Position numbers and translations under genes: made by a program
Part shown: piece by piece, positions 17,050-24,628 of the stretch
Position numbering within the stretch: the first letter of the stretch is position 1
Layout of the letters: each line of letters starts with the position of its first letter
Assembly (NCBI GenBank): GCA_027625145.1
Contig: JAQBXK010000020.1
Coordinates: 1 to 35,072, forward strand
Source of the DNA: Pseudomonadota bacterium
GTDB taxonomy: Bacteria > Pseudomonadota > Alphaproteobacteria > Puniceispirillales > Marisalimonadaceae
Reading direction: 5' to 3'
DNA: 35,072 nucleotides
The notes under the pieces: model-generated
What the model saw: the letters and a program-made list of their open reading frames with translations, nothing else
Database searches by the model: none
Told to the model about the DNA's origin: nothing

Positions 17050-17928
17050 ATGAATCAAATTATTGGCTCAATAGGATTGGGAGTAATGGGAGGTAGTTAC
17101 GCTTCACATTTATTAGATAACAAATTTACTGTATATGGAGTTGATCCAGATCAAAAAAACTCTACTATTTTTAAATCTAAAGGCGGCATTATACTTAATG
17201 ATACAAATTCATTAATTAAAAAAAGTGATGTTATAATTTTAAGTTTGCCAACTGTTCCAATATTTAAAGAAGTAATTGAAAATATTGTTAAAAGTAATTT
17301 TCAAAAAAAGCAAAAAATATTAATTGATATGAATACAATTTCATTTGATGACAAATTAGATGCTAAATCTAAATTAGATAATTTAAATATAAAAATGATT
17401 GATGCTCCTGTAAGTGGCACAGGCGCACAGGCTAAAGAAAAAGATTTAGTTATAATGTCAAGTGGCAATAAAGAAATTGTCGATTTATGTGAAAATATAT
17501 TATTAAGTATTGGAAGAAAAAATATTTATGTTGGAAAATTTGGTAATGGTATAAAATTTAAATTATTAGCAAACCTATTAGTCACAGTGCATAATACCGT
17601 AGCTGCAGAAGCTTTGCTTTTAGGCAAAAAGGCTGGTCTAGATCCTCAAATGATTTATGAAGTATTAAGTTCCGGAGCAGGAAATTCCGTTATGCTAGAT
17701 AAGAGGATGCCACTAATGATTAATAAAGATTACGTTCCTGCCACAGCTTCAATGACAATTTTTTTAAAAGATATAGAAGTTATTAGGGATTTTTTATCTA
17801 GTTTTAACCTTAATGCACCTACTTTTGAAGCTGCTGCTAAAATATATGATCAAGCAAAAGATACAATTCCAAAACATTATGACACTGCGGCAGTCTATGA
17901 ACAATTAAAAATTAATAATAACAGTTAA
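17050..17928 (+). CDS. NAD(P)-dependent beta-hydroxyacid dehydrogenase (3-hydroxyisobutyrate dehydrogenase family)
   Basis: A 292-residue beta-hydroxyacid dehydrogenase. It has the Rossmann motif GLGVMG (residues 9-14), the substrate-binding motif DAPVSGTGAQ (118-127) and the catalytic-lysine motif G-x-G-x-x-x-K (G165, G167, K171, with N175). Family members oxidise 3-hydroxyisobutyrate, 2-(hydroxymethyl)glutarate or related acids, or reduce tartronate semialdehyde. It starts at ATG 17050 behind GTGGAG and leads an operon with a cupin, a YciI-like protein and a cyclase. A damaged relative lies at 32.4 kb and another intact one at 33.3 kb. The exact substrate cannot be read from sequence. Confidence 0.87.
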   Translation: MNQIIGSIGLGVMGGSYASHLLDNKFTVYGVDPDQKNSTIFKSKGGIILNDTNSLIKKSDVIILSLPTVPIFKEVIENIVKSNFQKKQKILIDMNTISFDDKLDAKSKLDNLNIKMIDAPVSGTGAQAKEKDLVIMSSGNKEIVDLCENILLSIGRKNIYVGKFGNGIKFKLLANLLVTVHNTVAAEALLLGKKAGLDPQMIYEVLSSGAGNSVMLDKRMPLMINKDYVPATASMTIFLKDIEVIRDFLSSFNLNAPTFEAAAKIYDQAKDTIPKHYDTAAVYEQLKINNNS

Positions 17929-17939
17929 TAGAGGTTAAA

Positions 17940-18512
17940 ATGAATAAAAATATAGATGATAAAAACTTACCTGAAATTAGAACTCTTTCAAGAAATGAAA
18001 TGGATAAAAGAATTGCTATTTTTAAAGATCAAAAAGGGTCTAAATTAGGTTTGCCTGATAGTAAATTGCCTGAATGCACAAGAGAGTTAATAAATATAAT
18101 TGGTTTCCAGCCACCAAAAGGAGATTCAAAACATGTTTCACCACTTGGCAATGATAATGCTCAAATACCTGCTATAAATATTTCAGAAGGTTTTAATTTA
18201 GGTTTTTGTAGATGCAAACCTGGTAAAGGACCATTAATGCATAATCATGATACTAATGAAACATTTATGCCAATTAGTGGTAAATGGAGATGTGAGTGGA
18301 ACGAAGGTAAAGAAATTGATTATGTAGACCTTGGACCATGTGATGTCATTTCTTTTCCTCCAGGATCTGCAAGACGATTTATGAATATTACTAAAGGTGA
18401 AGATGATGTTGATCACTTGCTTTTAGTTGTCATTGCTGGAGACGCTCCAAAAGCAGAGTTTACAAATAATGCCTACTCTAGAATAAAAGAATTTGAGAGT
18501 TCTAATGTTTAA
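17940..18512 (+). CDS. Cupin domain-containing protein
   Basis: A 190-residue protein with one cupin barrel in the C-terminal two-thirds. The first cupin motif is GPLMHNHDTNETFMPISGKW (about residues 97-116), with the H-x-H-x(4)-E metal ligands. In the second motif, FPPGSARRFMNI, the usual histidine is replaced by arginine, so metal binding may be incomplete. It sits 11 nt after the dehydrogenase and 22 nt before the YciI-like gene. Candidate roles are a dioxygenase, isomerase or small-molecule sensor; none can be chosen from sequence. Confidence 0.8.
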   Translation: MNKNIDDKNLPEIRTLSRNEMDKRIAIFKDQKGSKLGLPDSKLPECTRELINIIGFQPPKGDSKHVSPLGNDNAQIPAINISEGFNLGFCRCKPGKGPLMHNHDTNETFMPISGKWRCEWNEGKEIDYVDLGPCDVISFPPGSARRFMNITKGEDDVDHLLLVVIAGDAPKAEFTNNAYSRIKEFESSNV

Positions 18513-18534
18513 TTATTTTTATAAAGGATAAAAA

Positions 18535-18825
18535 ATGATTTGGGTTATTCTGTGCAAAGATAAAATGGATTCTCATGAAAGAAGAATGAATGTTATTGAA
18601 GAACATCGTAAATATTTATTAACAAATCCAATAAAAACATTAATTTCAGGCCCTTTGACAGACAAAGATGGAAAAAGAATGAATGGTTCTTTTTTTATGG
18701 TTGAAGCTGATACAGAAGAAGAAATAAGGATATTTCAAATAAATGACCCAATTTATCAAGCTGATGTATGGGATGAAATTACCATATCTCCATTTAATAA
18801 AAGAGTAGATAATTTATCATCTTAA
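18535..18825 (+). CDS. YciI family protein
   Basis: A 96-residue protein matching the YCII-related fold: an N-terminal strand MIWVILCKDK, the helix SHERRMNVIEEHRKYL with the conserved R and H, SGPLTDKDGKRMNGSFFMVEAD, and a C-terminal DPIYQADVWDEITISPFNKR. Characterised YciI-like domains include a dehalogenase component (TftG) and putative dehydrochlorinases or lactone-related enzymes. It probably acts on an intermediate made by the neighbouring enzymes. It is preceded by an AAGGA site and lies 17 nt before the cyclase gene. Confidence 0.82.
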   Translation: MIWVILCKDKMDSHERRMNVIEEHRKYLLTNPIKTLISGPLTDKDGKRMNGSFFMVEADTEEEIRIFQINDPIYQADVWDEITISPFNKRVDNLSS

Positions 18826-18842
18826 ATATAAGGCAAGACAAA

Positions 18843-19616
18843 ATGACTAGAAAATTTATAGATTTATCAGTAAGTCTTGAAGAAGGAATAAAGTCGGATC
18901 CTGATTTCATGTTACCAAAAATTAATTATCACCATCACAATAATACAAGTGATGAGCTTATTAAATTTTTTCCTGGTCTTAAAAAGAATGACTTACCTGG
19001 TGGAGAAGGGTGGGCCATGGAAACTATTACAGTTAGCACTCATAATGGAACACACATGGATGCACCTTACCATTATCACTCTACAATGAATAATGGTGAA
19101 AGAGCTATAACAATTGATGAAGTTCCCTTAGAATGGTGTTTTAATCCTGGTATTAAACTTGATCTAAGATCATATGATGATGGCTATGTCCTTACTAAAA
19201 ATGATATAGAGCATGAGTTCAAAAAAATTAATTATAAGTTAAATCCTCTTGATATAGTTCTAATTAACACTTCAGCAGGGGACAGATATGGTAAGGATGA
19301 TTTTTTATCTAAAGGGTGCGGCATAGGAAAAGACGCGACTATTTTTTTATTAGATAAAGGTGTTAGATTAACTGGAACAGATGCTTGGAGTTGGGATGCA
19401 CCATTTGTCCATACTGCAAAAAAATATAAAGATACTAAAGATGCCTCTCTTATTTGGGAAGGTCATAGAGCCGGGATGGTTACAGGTTATTCTCATATAG
19501 AAAAATTAGCTAATTTAAATTCATTACCTAGCCATGGTTTTACAATTTCAGCATTTCCTTTTAAAATAAAGAATGGATCTGCAGGATTTGTTAGAGTAGT
19601 TGCTATATTTAATTAA
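18843..19616 (+). CDS. Cyclase family protein (isatin hydrolase / kynurenine formamidase-type)
   Basis: A 257-residue metal-dependent hydrolase with the complete cyclase-family signature H-x-G-T-H-x-D-x-P-x-H (H67, G69, T70, H71, D73, P75, H77). Other conserved pieces are IDLSVSLEEG at the N-terminus, VLINTSAGDRYG, GTDAWSWDAPF and a C-terminal FPFKIKNGSAGFVRVVAIF. Its length matches isatin hydrolase and KynB, which open a lactam ring or cleave a formyl-amide using Mn or Zn. The product could hydrolyse a cyclic amide formed by the hydroxylases here. Its TAA stop overlaps that of the convergent DUF2798 gene. Confidence 0.87.
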   Translation: MTRKFIDLSVSLEEGIKSDPDFMLPKINYHHHNNTSDELIKFFPGLKKNDLPGGEGWAMETITVSTHNGTHMDAPYHYHSTMNNGERAITIDEVPLEWCFNPGIKLDLRSYDDGYVLTKNDIEHEFKKINYKLNPLDIVLINTSAGDRYGKDDFLSKGCGIGKDATIFLLDKGVRLTGTDAWSWDAPFVHTAKKYKDTKDASLIWEGHRAGMVTGYSHIEKLANLNSLPSHGFTISAFPFKIKNGSAGFVRVVAIFN

Positions 19617-19843
19617 TAAAACCACCCTGTGATTTTTAAGCCTACCTTTATCGCTATAGGTTTTATAACTAGAATTGCTGGAAATGCGATTATCACAGCA
19701 TACATCCAATTCCTTGGCCATACATGCCAAAATAATCCAGTATCAGATAAAGCCATATATGTAACACATGAGCTTATTAGCATTGTAATAAAAGTAGCTG
19801 TAATAAACGTAGTTATACATAGAAGAAACGTATTTTTTTTCAT
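19613..19843 (-). CDS. Small DUF2798-like two-helix membrane protein
   Basis: A 76-residue hydrophobic protein with two membrane segments (about residues 6-30 and 48-66) separated by GLFWHVWPRNWMYA. The tryptophan-rich loop and PAILVIKPIAIKV ending fit the DUF2798 family of unknown function. It is convergent with the cyclase gene, sharing a TTAA stop overlap. It lies downstream of the TRAP operon but beyond its predicted terminator, so it probably has its own promoter or depends on read-through. Confidence 0.65.
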   Translation of the reverse strand: MKKNTFLLCITTFITATFITMLISSCVTYMALSDTGLFWHVWPRNWMYAVIIAFPAILVIKPIAIKVGLKITGWFY

Positions 19844-19863
19844 AACATAAACCTAAAAAACAA

Positions 19864-19894
19864 AATAGACGACCTAATATAAAGATCGTCTATT
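19864..19894 (-). terminator. Rho-independent terminator of the TRAP operon
   Basis: A perfect 9-bp inverted repeat (aatagacga at 19864-19872, tcgtctatt at 19886-19894) with a 13-nt loop. On the minus strand it is followed by ttttgtttttt. It lies 23 nt after the dctP stop codon, in the right place and orientation to end the minus-strand TRAP transcript. Confidence 0.8.
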
Positions 19895-19916
19895 ATTTGT
19901 ATATTAATGGATTAAG

Positions 19917-21017
19917 TTAGCCACCAATTTTGTAACGAACAGGAAATTTGTGCCCAGTTTTTTCCATTTCTTCCATGTATGCATTCATTAAAGCTGCACC
20001 ATCAATACCATAATCTTTTGTTATGTCTTTAGCTCTTGAATTAGGCCAGTCTTTAATTGTTTCAGCCCATATTTTTTGTTGATCTAAAGGAAGATATGTA
20101 ACAGCATCATTAATGCCTTTCTTTTTTCCTAGTTTAACAAGATCTGTTAAACCTTTTTGATATCTTTGTTGGCCATCTTTGACAGCCGCTTTTTCATAAT
20201 TATGTGCTTCTTCTATAATTATTTTTGCAACTTCAGGTGGCAGTTTTTTTAAAGTATCAAGATTGATTGTTGTAATAGTTTGTGCCATAGCACCAAATCC
20301 AATTACTTTCCAATAAGGAGCTTGTTCATAAAATTTAAATCCTCCAGCATGTGCTGATGGAAAAATAATAACTCCTTTTGCAACCCCAGTCGCAAGATCA
20401 TTATACATGGTTGGGAGTGTAGACGTAACTGGAATAGAACCAAACAATGATACCCATGGTAAATTTGGACCAGCAGCTATTACTTTAACACCTTTAAGTT
20501 CACTTGCTTTCTGCCATTGTTTTACAGTTCCTAAGCCATAATCATCAAATCCCTGCATGCCAATAAATTTTTGGTTATATTTATCTTCAAGCATCTTAGT
20601 TAACTGAGGAAATTTTTTAAGAACCTTATGTTTTACAGCCCAACTAGTTTCTAAGTTAGAAGTTGTAAACGGAACAAAGTAATCAAAATTCCAAGGCAAT
20701 AATTTAGCAGTTTCAAAACATACACAATAAGAACCAATGTCTAAAAGACCTTTTTCAACGGCTTCTAAAGTCTCATGAACCTTTGCTATTTTACCTGCAT
20801 AAGCTTCAATGATCTTAACTTTATGTTTTGTTTCAGCTGCCACTCTTTTTTTAATATTTGGAACTAATACTTTTTCCATATTAGTAACGTAAGCTGTCGG
20901 TTTAGATGGATGGCCTGAACCAACCCTTAAAGTAAAAGTATCTGCTAAAGAAGCAGAAGCTATTATTGTCGTGGCTAATACACTTAATGGTATAGCATTT
21001 TTAAGATACCTAATCAT
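19917..21017 (-). CDS. TRAP transporter substrate-binding protein (DctP family)
   Basis: Periplasmic solute receptor of a TRAP transporter, 366 residues from ATG 21017. It has a classic signal peptide (MIRYLKNA, a hydrophobic core, then SASLAD with cleavage likely after LA), followed by FTLRVGSGHPSKPTAYV. A GGGAGGAAAAT ribosome-binding site fixes this start; a longer in-frame reading to 21146 would run into dctM and lacks a signal. The remaining segments (LLDIGSYCVCFETAK, LPTMYNDLATG, KVIGFGAMAQTI) fit DctP proteins. The ligand is unknown but is probably an organic acid-like compound fed to the neighbouring enzymes. Confidence 0.9.
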   Translation of the reverse strand: MIRYLKNAIPLSVLATTIIASASLADTFTLRVGSGHPSKPTAYVTNMEKVLVPNIKKRVAAETKHKVKIIEAYAGKIAKVHETLEAVEKGLLDIGSYCVCFETAKLLPWNFDYFVPFTTSNLETSWAVKHKVLKKFPQLTKMLEDKYNQKFIGMQGFDDYGLGTVKQWQKASELKGVKVIAAGPNLPWVSLFGSIPVTSTLPTMYNDLATGVAKGVIIFPSAHAGGFKFYEQAPYWKVIGFGAMAQTITTINLDTLKKLPPEVAKIIIEEAHNYEKAAVKDGQQRYQKGLTDLVKLGKKKGINDAVTYLPLDQQKIWAETIKDWPNSRAKDITKDYGIDGAALMNAYMEEMEKTGHKFPVRYKIGG

Positions 21018-21041
21018 ATTTTCCTCCCTAGGTAGTATTAA

Positions 21042-21073
21042 GTTTAGCTTATAACCCCATGTTTTTGCTAAAC
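21042..21073 (-). other. Inverted repeat in the dctM-dctP gap
   Basis: gtttagc (21042-21048) and gctaaac (21067-21073) can form a 7-bp stem with an 18-nt loop spanning the dctM stop codon. Stem-loops here could raise receptor expression over permease by protecting or processing the mRNA. The stem is short, so this is weakly supported. Confidence 0.3.
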
Positions 21074-22384
21074 AAAATTCGTTAACCAGCTTGCTAATTC
21101 TGGAAATAATATTACTAATAACATTACTATTAACATCATAATCCAATATGGAATTGACCCTTTAAATATTAGTCCCAGAGGTATGTTATCACCTCCAGCA
21201 GATAAGACGCCTTTAACTGTGTAAACGATAAGACCAAAAGGGGGTGTAAGTAAACCTGCTTCAATAGCTAAAATACCAAAAATTGCAAAAGCATAAGGGT
21301 TTATATCGCCTATTAGTAGAATAAATAAAGGAACAGTGAGTAAAATTATAGATATTGAATCCAATAACATTCCTAAAACTAACCAAATAATTACCATCAT
21401 AAAAAGAACCATTACTTCATTAAGTCCAGCAGATTGCATAGCTGATACAATAAGAGAATCTACATCAGACAAAGAAAGAAATCTCGAATACATTCCTGCT
21501 GTAATTAGTAAAATCATTATTGGAGCGGAAGTTTTTCCAGCATCAATAACTGATGCTACAATTCCTTTCCATTTCATTCCTTTAAATAAAGCAATAAAAA
21601 AACTAGCTAAAGCTCCTACACCAGCAGCTTCCGTAGCTGTAAATATGCCTCCCCATATTCCGCCTAAAACTAAAATTATTAATCCTATAATTGATAAGCC
21701 AGAAAAAACTTCATTCCTAGTAAGCTTTGAAATATCTCCTATACTATCAGGTTCGGGTGCAATATCAGGGTTTCTCCAAGCTTTAAAAAGGTTATATAAA
21801 GCAAAGAAAAGAGCTAATATTATACCAGGAATAACTCCGGCTACAAATAGTTTTCCTATTGAATCTTCAGTAATAATCCCCCAAACAATTAAGAGAACAC
21901 TTGGAGGTATTAACATTCCTAAGCAAGCACTGCCAGCAATCGATCCAACTGCAAAGCTATGATTATAGCCAGCTTTTTTCATTTCAGGCCATGCTATTCT
22001 AGAAAAAGCTGCAGCAGAAGCAATTGACGTTCCTGTTACAGCCGCAAATGCAGCATTTCCAGCAACAGTAGCTACTCCCAATCTGCCTGGAACACCTTTT
22101 AATCCTTTGTTAATTAAAGTATATAAATCACCTGCGGCTCCACTTCTTGACAAGAAGTCACCCATTAAAACAAATAATGGGATAGTCATAAATATATGAT
22201 CTCTAATCAATTCATATGCAGCTCCTCCAACTTGACTCGCCGCCATATATAAATCTTCAAATATAAAATAAGTACCAATCATTGCTGTAGCTCCTAAAGC
22301 TAAAGCAATATGAACACCTGAAAATATCGCTAGCAACATACCTAGCAAAGTTAATAACATAATTGTGTCTAAATCTATATCCAC
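21068..22384 (-). CDS. TRAP transporter large permease (DctM family)
   Basis: A 438-residue integral membrane protein with about twelve hydrophobic segments. TRAP large-permease hallmarks are GVHIALALGATAMIGTY near the N-terminus, HIFMTIPLFVLMGDFLSRSG, AVTGTSIASAAAFSRIAWPEM (ion-binding region), LIPPSVLLIVWGIITEDSIGKLF and LTPPFGLIVYTVKG. The start is GTG at 22384, 23 nt after the DctQ stop, with no strong ribosome-binding site, so translation may be coupled. It forms the transport core with DctQ and is sodium-driven by family knowledge. Confidence 0.93.
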   Translation of the reverse strand: MDIDLDTIMLLTLLGMLLAIFSGVHIALALGATAMIGTYFIFEDLYMAASQVGGAAYELIRDHIFMTIPLFVLMGDFLSRSGAAGDLYTLINKGLKGVPGRLGVATVAGNAAFAAVTGTSIASAAAFSRIAWPEMKKAGYNHSFAVGSIAGSACLGMLIPPSVLLIVWGIITEDSIGKLFVAGVIPGIILALFFALYNLFKAWRNPDIAPEPDSIGDISKLTRNEVFSGLSIIGLIILVLGGIWGGIFTATEAAGVGALASFFIALFKGMKWKGIVASVIDAGKTSAPIMILLITAGMYSRFLSLSDVDSLIVSAMQSAGLNEVMVLFMMVIIWLVLGMLLDSISIILLTVPLFILLIGDINPYAFAIFGILAIEAGLLTPPFGLIVYTVKGVLSAGGDNIPLGLIFKGSIPYWIMMLIVMLLVILFPELASWLTNFV

Positions 22385-22407
22385 TGTGAAAATCTTTTAT
22401 ATAATCA

Positions 22408-22902
22408 TTAATTTAAATTAAGAGTTTGTTTTTTATCGTTTACAAAAGTTTTAATTATTAAAGTTGAATATATTATTACAATTATAATTGAAGAAAAAAT
22501 AATTACAGTACGAATAGGGTAAACAGGGAATTCAATTGCTCCAATTCCTTGATATTCTCCTATCTCCCAGCCTTTAATCATATCAGTCCAACCTCCAACC
22601 GCAATTCCAGTAAAAAGAAGAACTCCAATAATATAGGAAATTCTATTTACAATTCTTTTACCTGTTTCTTTGAAAAAATCATAAATAAGGGTTGTTCTAA
22701 GCATGGTTCCTGAAGCAATAGCAAATGGAACCTGAAGAAAAACTATTGCAGGAACTGAGTTTTGAACAATTTGATCAGCCCCTAAAAAAAGACCGAAATT
22801 TCTAAAAGTCACTTCAGCAAAAATAGTTATAGCTACTAAAATTAGCCATATCGCTGCAATAGCTTGAAGTAATTCTGGTATTTTTTTTAAAAAATTTAAC
22901 AA
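22408..22902 (-). CDS. TRAP transporter small permease (DctQ family)
   Basis: A four-helix membrane protein of 164 residues, with segments near residues 14-36, 46-65, 82-102 and 128-150. AITIFAEVTFRNFG and PAIVFLQVPFAIASGTMLRTTLIYDF are typical DctQ sequences. Two TTG starts are possible; 22902 is preferred because GGGGGAT lies 5 nt before it, matching the G-run ribosome-binding sites used elsewhere in this region. The alternative TTG at 22914 would encode that G-run. It is the first TRAP gene, 62 nt downstream of lysR on the same strand. Confidence 0.87.
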   Translation of the reverse strand: MLNFLKKIPELLQAIAAIWLILVAITIFAEVTFRNFGLFLGADQIVQNSVPAIVFLQVPFAIASGTMLRTTLIYDFFKETGKRIVNRISYIIGVLLFTGIAVGGWTDMIKGWEIGEYQGIGAIEFPVYPIRTVIIFSSIIIVIIYSTLIIKTFVNDKKQTLNLN

Positions 22903-22927
22903 ATGATCCCCCAATCAAAATTAAACT

Positions 22928-22948
22928 TAGACATATTTATAGACATAT
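22928..22948. repeat. 12-bp-spaced direct repeat upstream of the TRAP operon
   Basis: tagacatat occurs at 22928-22936 and again at 22940-22948, a 12-bp period within the short gap between lysR and dctQ. It could be a regulator half-site pair, but the base composition makes chance plausible. Confidence 0.3.
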
Positions 22949-22964
22949 ATCAAGTACGTTTTAT

Positions 22965-23897
22965 TTAATCAGTTAAATTAACTAACTTATTCAACTTGCT
23001 ACTAATACTTTTAATTTTATCACATATTTTATTACTAAACAATTTTGCTGCAGGGCTTAATTCTTTGCTTGCTGAAGTAATAATTACATAATCAGTAATA
23101 AGAGTTGGAGATATTAATGGAGATAAAGTCCTTGCATCACCAGATAAATCTAGGTCACATAACGCCGCAGGTAAAATGCCACACCAATCACTGGAAGCAA
23201 TCATTTCTAGTGTTCCTATCATTCCATCCATTTCAAGTTTTTTTGATATATTTATATTGTGGGTACTAAAGTATTGATTAATAGCTACTCTCCTTGAATT
23301 ATCCGGTCCAGGTAGAATTATTTTAATATCTTTTAAGCTTGATAAATTAATTGGTTTAAGGTGTGTGAGTTTTGATTTTTTAGAAGTTACCAATAAATTA
23401 ATATCACTTGATACAAAATTAACATTTAAACCAGTTGGATTTTTAACTGAAGGAACTATGGCAAATTCTAACTTATTAGATCTTACCATTTCTTCTAAAA
23501 CTCCTGAATAAGCTTCAGTCACTTTTATGTCTACGTTTGGATATTCAAAAAGAAAATTTGATAAAGTAACTGGTAAGGCTGACCTAGTAAAGGTAGGCAT
23601 CAAGCCACAATTAAATGTGCCAGAAAGCTCCTTAGTGTCATTTTTTACGTCGATTAAAGCTTTTTCCATAAGTTTTAAAATATCTAAAGAATATTTATAA
23701 AAAGTTATACCACTTTCAGTGAGAATCAATTTACCCGGAATTCTGTTGATTAGTTTTTTACCAATACTTATTTCTAAATTTTGAACAAGCATAGACATTC
23801 CAGATTGAGTAGCGTTTAATCTTTGAGCAGCCATACTAAAAGATTTTTCTTCAACTACAGCGACAAAAGCTTTTAATTGTTTTATTGATACACTCAT
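22965..23897 (-). CDS. LysR family transcriptional regulator
   Basis: A 310-residue LysR-type regulator. The N-terminal winged helix reads SIKQLKAFVAVVEEKSFS, then AAQRLNATQSGMSMLVQNLE (the helix-turn-helix, about residues 18-50), and KKLINRIPGKLILTESG. The C-terminal effector-binding domain includes GLMPTFTRSALP and GVLEEMVRSNKLEFAIVPS. ATG 23897 is favoured over 23909 because the HTH then begins at the usual distance from the N-terminus. It stands between the TRAP operon and a divergent flavin-reductase operon. A palindromic ATC-N9-GAT site 15 nt upstream of its start suggests autoregulation, and matching sites lie at 8.0 and 17.0 kb. Confidence 0.93.
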   Translation of the reverse strand: MSVSIKQLKAFVAVVEEKSFSMAAQRLNATQSGMSMLVQNLEISIGKKLINRIPGKLILTESGITFYKYSLDILKLMEKALIDVKNDTKELSGTFNCGLMPTFTRSALPVTLSNFLFEYPNVDIKVTEAYSGVLEEMVRSNKLEFAIVPSVKNPTGLNVNFVSSDINLLVTSKKSKLTHLKPINLSSLKDIKIILPGPDNSRRVAINQYFSTHNINISKKLEMDGMIGTLEMIASSDWCGILPAALCDLDLSGDARTLSPLISPTLITDYVIITSASKELSPAAKLFSNKICDKIKSISSKLNKLVNLTD

Positions 23898-23911
23898 ATA
23901 TAAAACCATAT

Positions 23912-23938
23912 ATCATAAAATATGATAGATTTAATCTA
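23912..23938. promoter_or_regulatory. Candidate LysR operator, site A, with adjoining palindrome
   Basis: ATCATAAAATATGAT (23912-23926) is a near-symmetric ATC-N9-GAT box inside a perfect 7-3-7 palindrome (23911-23927). A second perfect palindrome, tagatttaatcta (23926-23938), abuts it. On the minus strand this gives TAGATTAAATC, the same 11-mer that adjoins site B at 8032-8042. The pair sits just upstream of lysR, where binding would cover its promoter or early leader. That fits classical LysR autorepression and possible control of the divergent flavin-reductase operon. Confidence 0.6.
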
Positions 23939-24037
23939 AATAAATAATTACTTATTATACATAAAAAATGATAAAAAAAAAATCTTTAATTAATTATTTG
24001 AAATAATTTTTTAAATTAAGTTAGAAAGAGATAAAGC

Positions 24038-24550
24038 GTGCCTATTCAAAAAAATGGAAAAATAGATATTGTTAATCATGAAAATAAAGAATTTGATGAA
24101 AAATTTTATAAAAATACATTAGGTTTATTTTCAACGGGTATAACTGTAGTTACAACTATTAATGAATATAAAAAACCAATAGGCATGACAGTTAATAGCT
24201 TTGCTTCTGTTTCTTTAAAACCCGCTCTTGTTTTATGGAGTATTGACAAAAATCAACCTAGTTATAATAGTTTTATAAATTCTAAAGGCTATGTTGTTAA
24301 TATTTTAAATAAAAATCAAATTGATTTGTGTTATATTTTTTCAAATCCTTCAGAAAATAAATTTAAAAATATTGAATGGGAATATAGTAAGAATGGGTTC
24401 CCTTTATTATCTAATTCACTTGCTTGGTTTGATTGTATGCCCTGGGCTAATTATCCAGGAGGTGACCATGAAATATTGGTTGGCAAAGTTAGTTCATATG
24501 ACCAAAATAAAAGTGAACCACTTACTTATTGGAATGGAAGCATTAAATAA
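24038..24550 (+). CDS. Flavin reductase family protein (HpaC/RutF-like)
   Basis: A 170-residue FMN-binding split-barrel protein. It shows FYKNTLGLFSTGITVVTTI, then GMTVNSFASVSLKPALVLWSID, typical of NAD(P)H:flavin oxidoreductases that supply reduced flavin to two-component monooxygenases. The C-terminal GGDHEILVGKVSSYD, with PLTYWNGSI, matches the family end (normally PLVFYRGRY). It starts at GTG 24038 behind AGAAAGAG. No oxygenase is adjacent; the LLM monooxygenase at 15.8-16.9 kb is the only obvious partner in the window. Confidence 0.88.
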   Translation: MPIQKNGKIDIVNHENKEFDEKFYKNTLGLFSTGITVVTTINEYKKPIGMTVNSFASVSLKPALVLWSIDKNQPSYNSFINSKGYVVNILNKNQIDLCYIFSNPSENKFKNIEWEYSKNGFPLLSNSLAWFDCMPWANYPGGDHEILVGKVSSYDQNKSEPLTYWNGSIK

Positions 24551-24628
24551 CATTTTTTTAAAAATACAAATAGACGATTTAAATAATAAATGTAAATTTA
24601 ATATATTATTAATAATTTTGAGGTTAAA

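Noticed and set aside
21336-21962. Long plus-strand open frame (208 codons) opposite dctM
   Set aside because: It is an antisense shadow of a clear TRAP permease; its proline- and isoleucine-rich translation has no recognisable motif and it has no ribosome-binding site.
22971-22983. Palindrome agttaaattaact near the lysR stop codon
   Set aside because: It lies within the lysR 3' coding end, is pure low-complexity A/T apart from two pairs, and has no link to a promoter.
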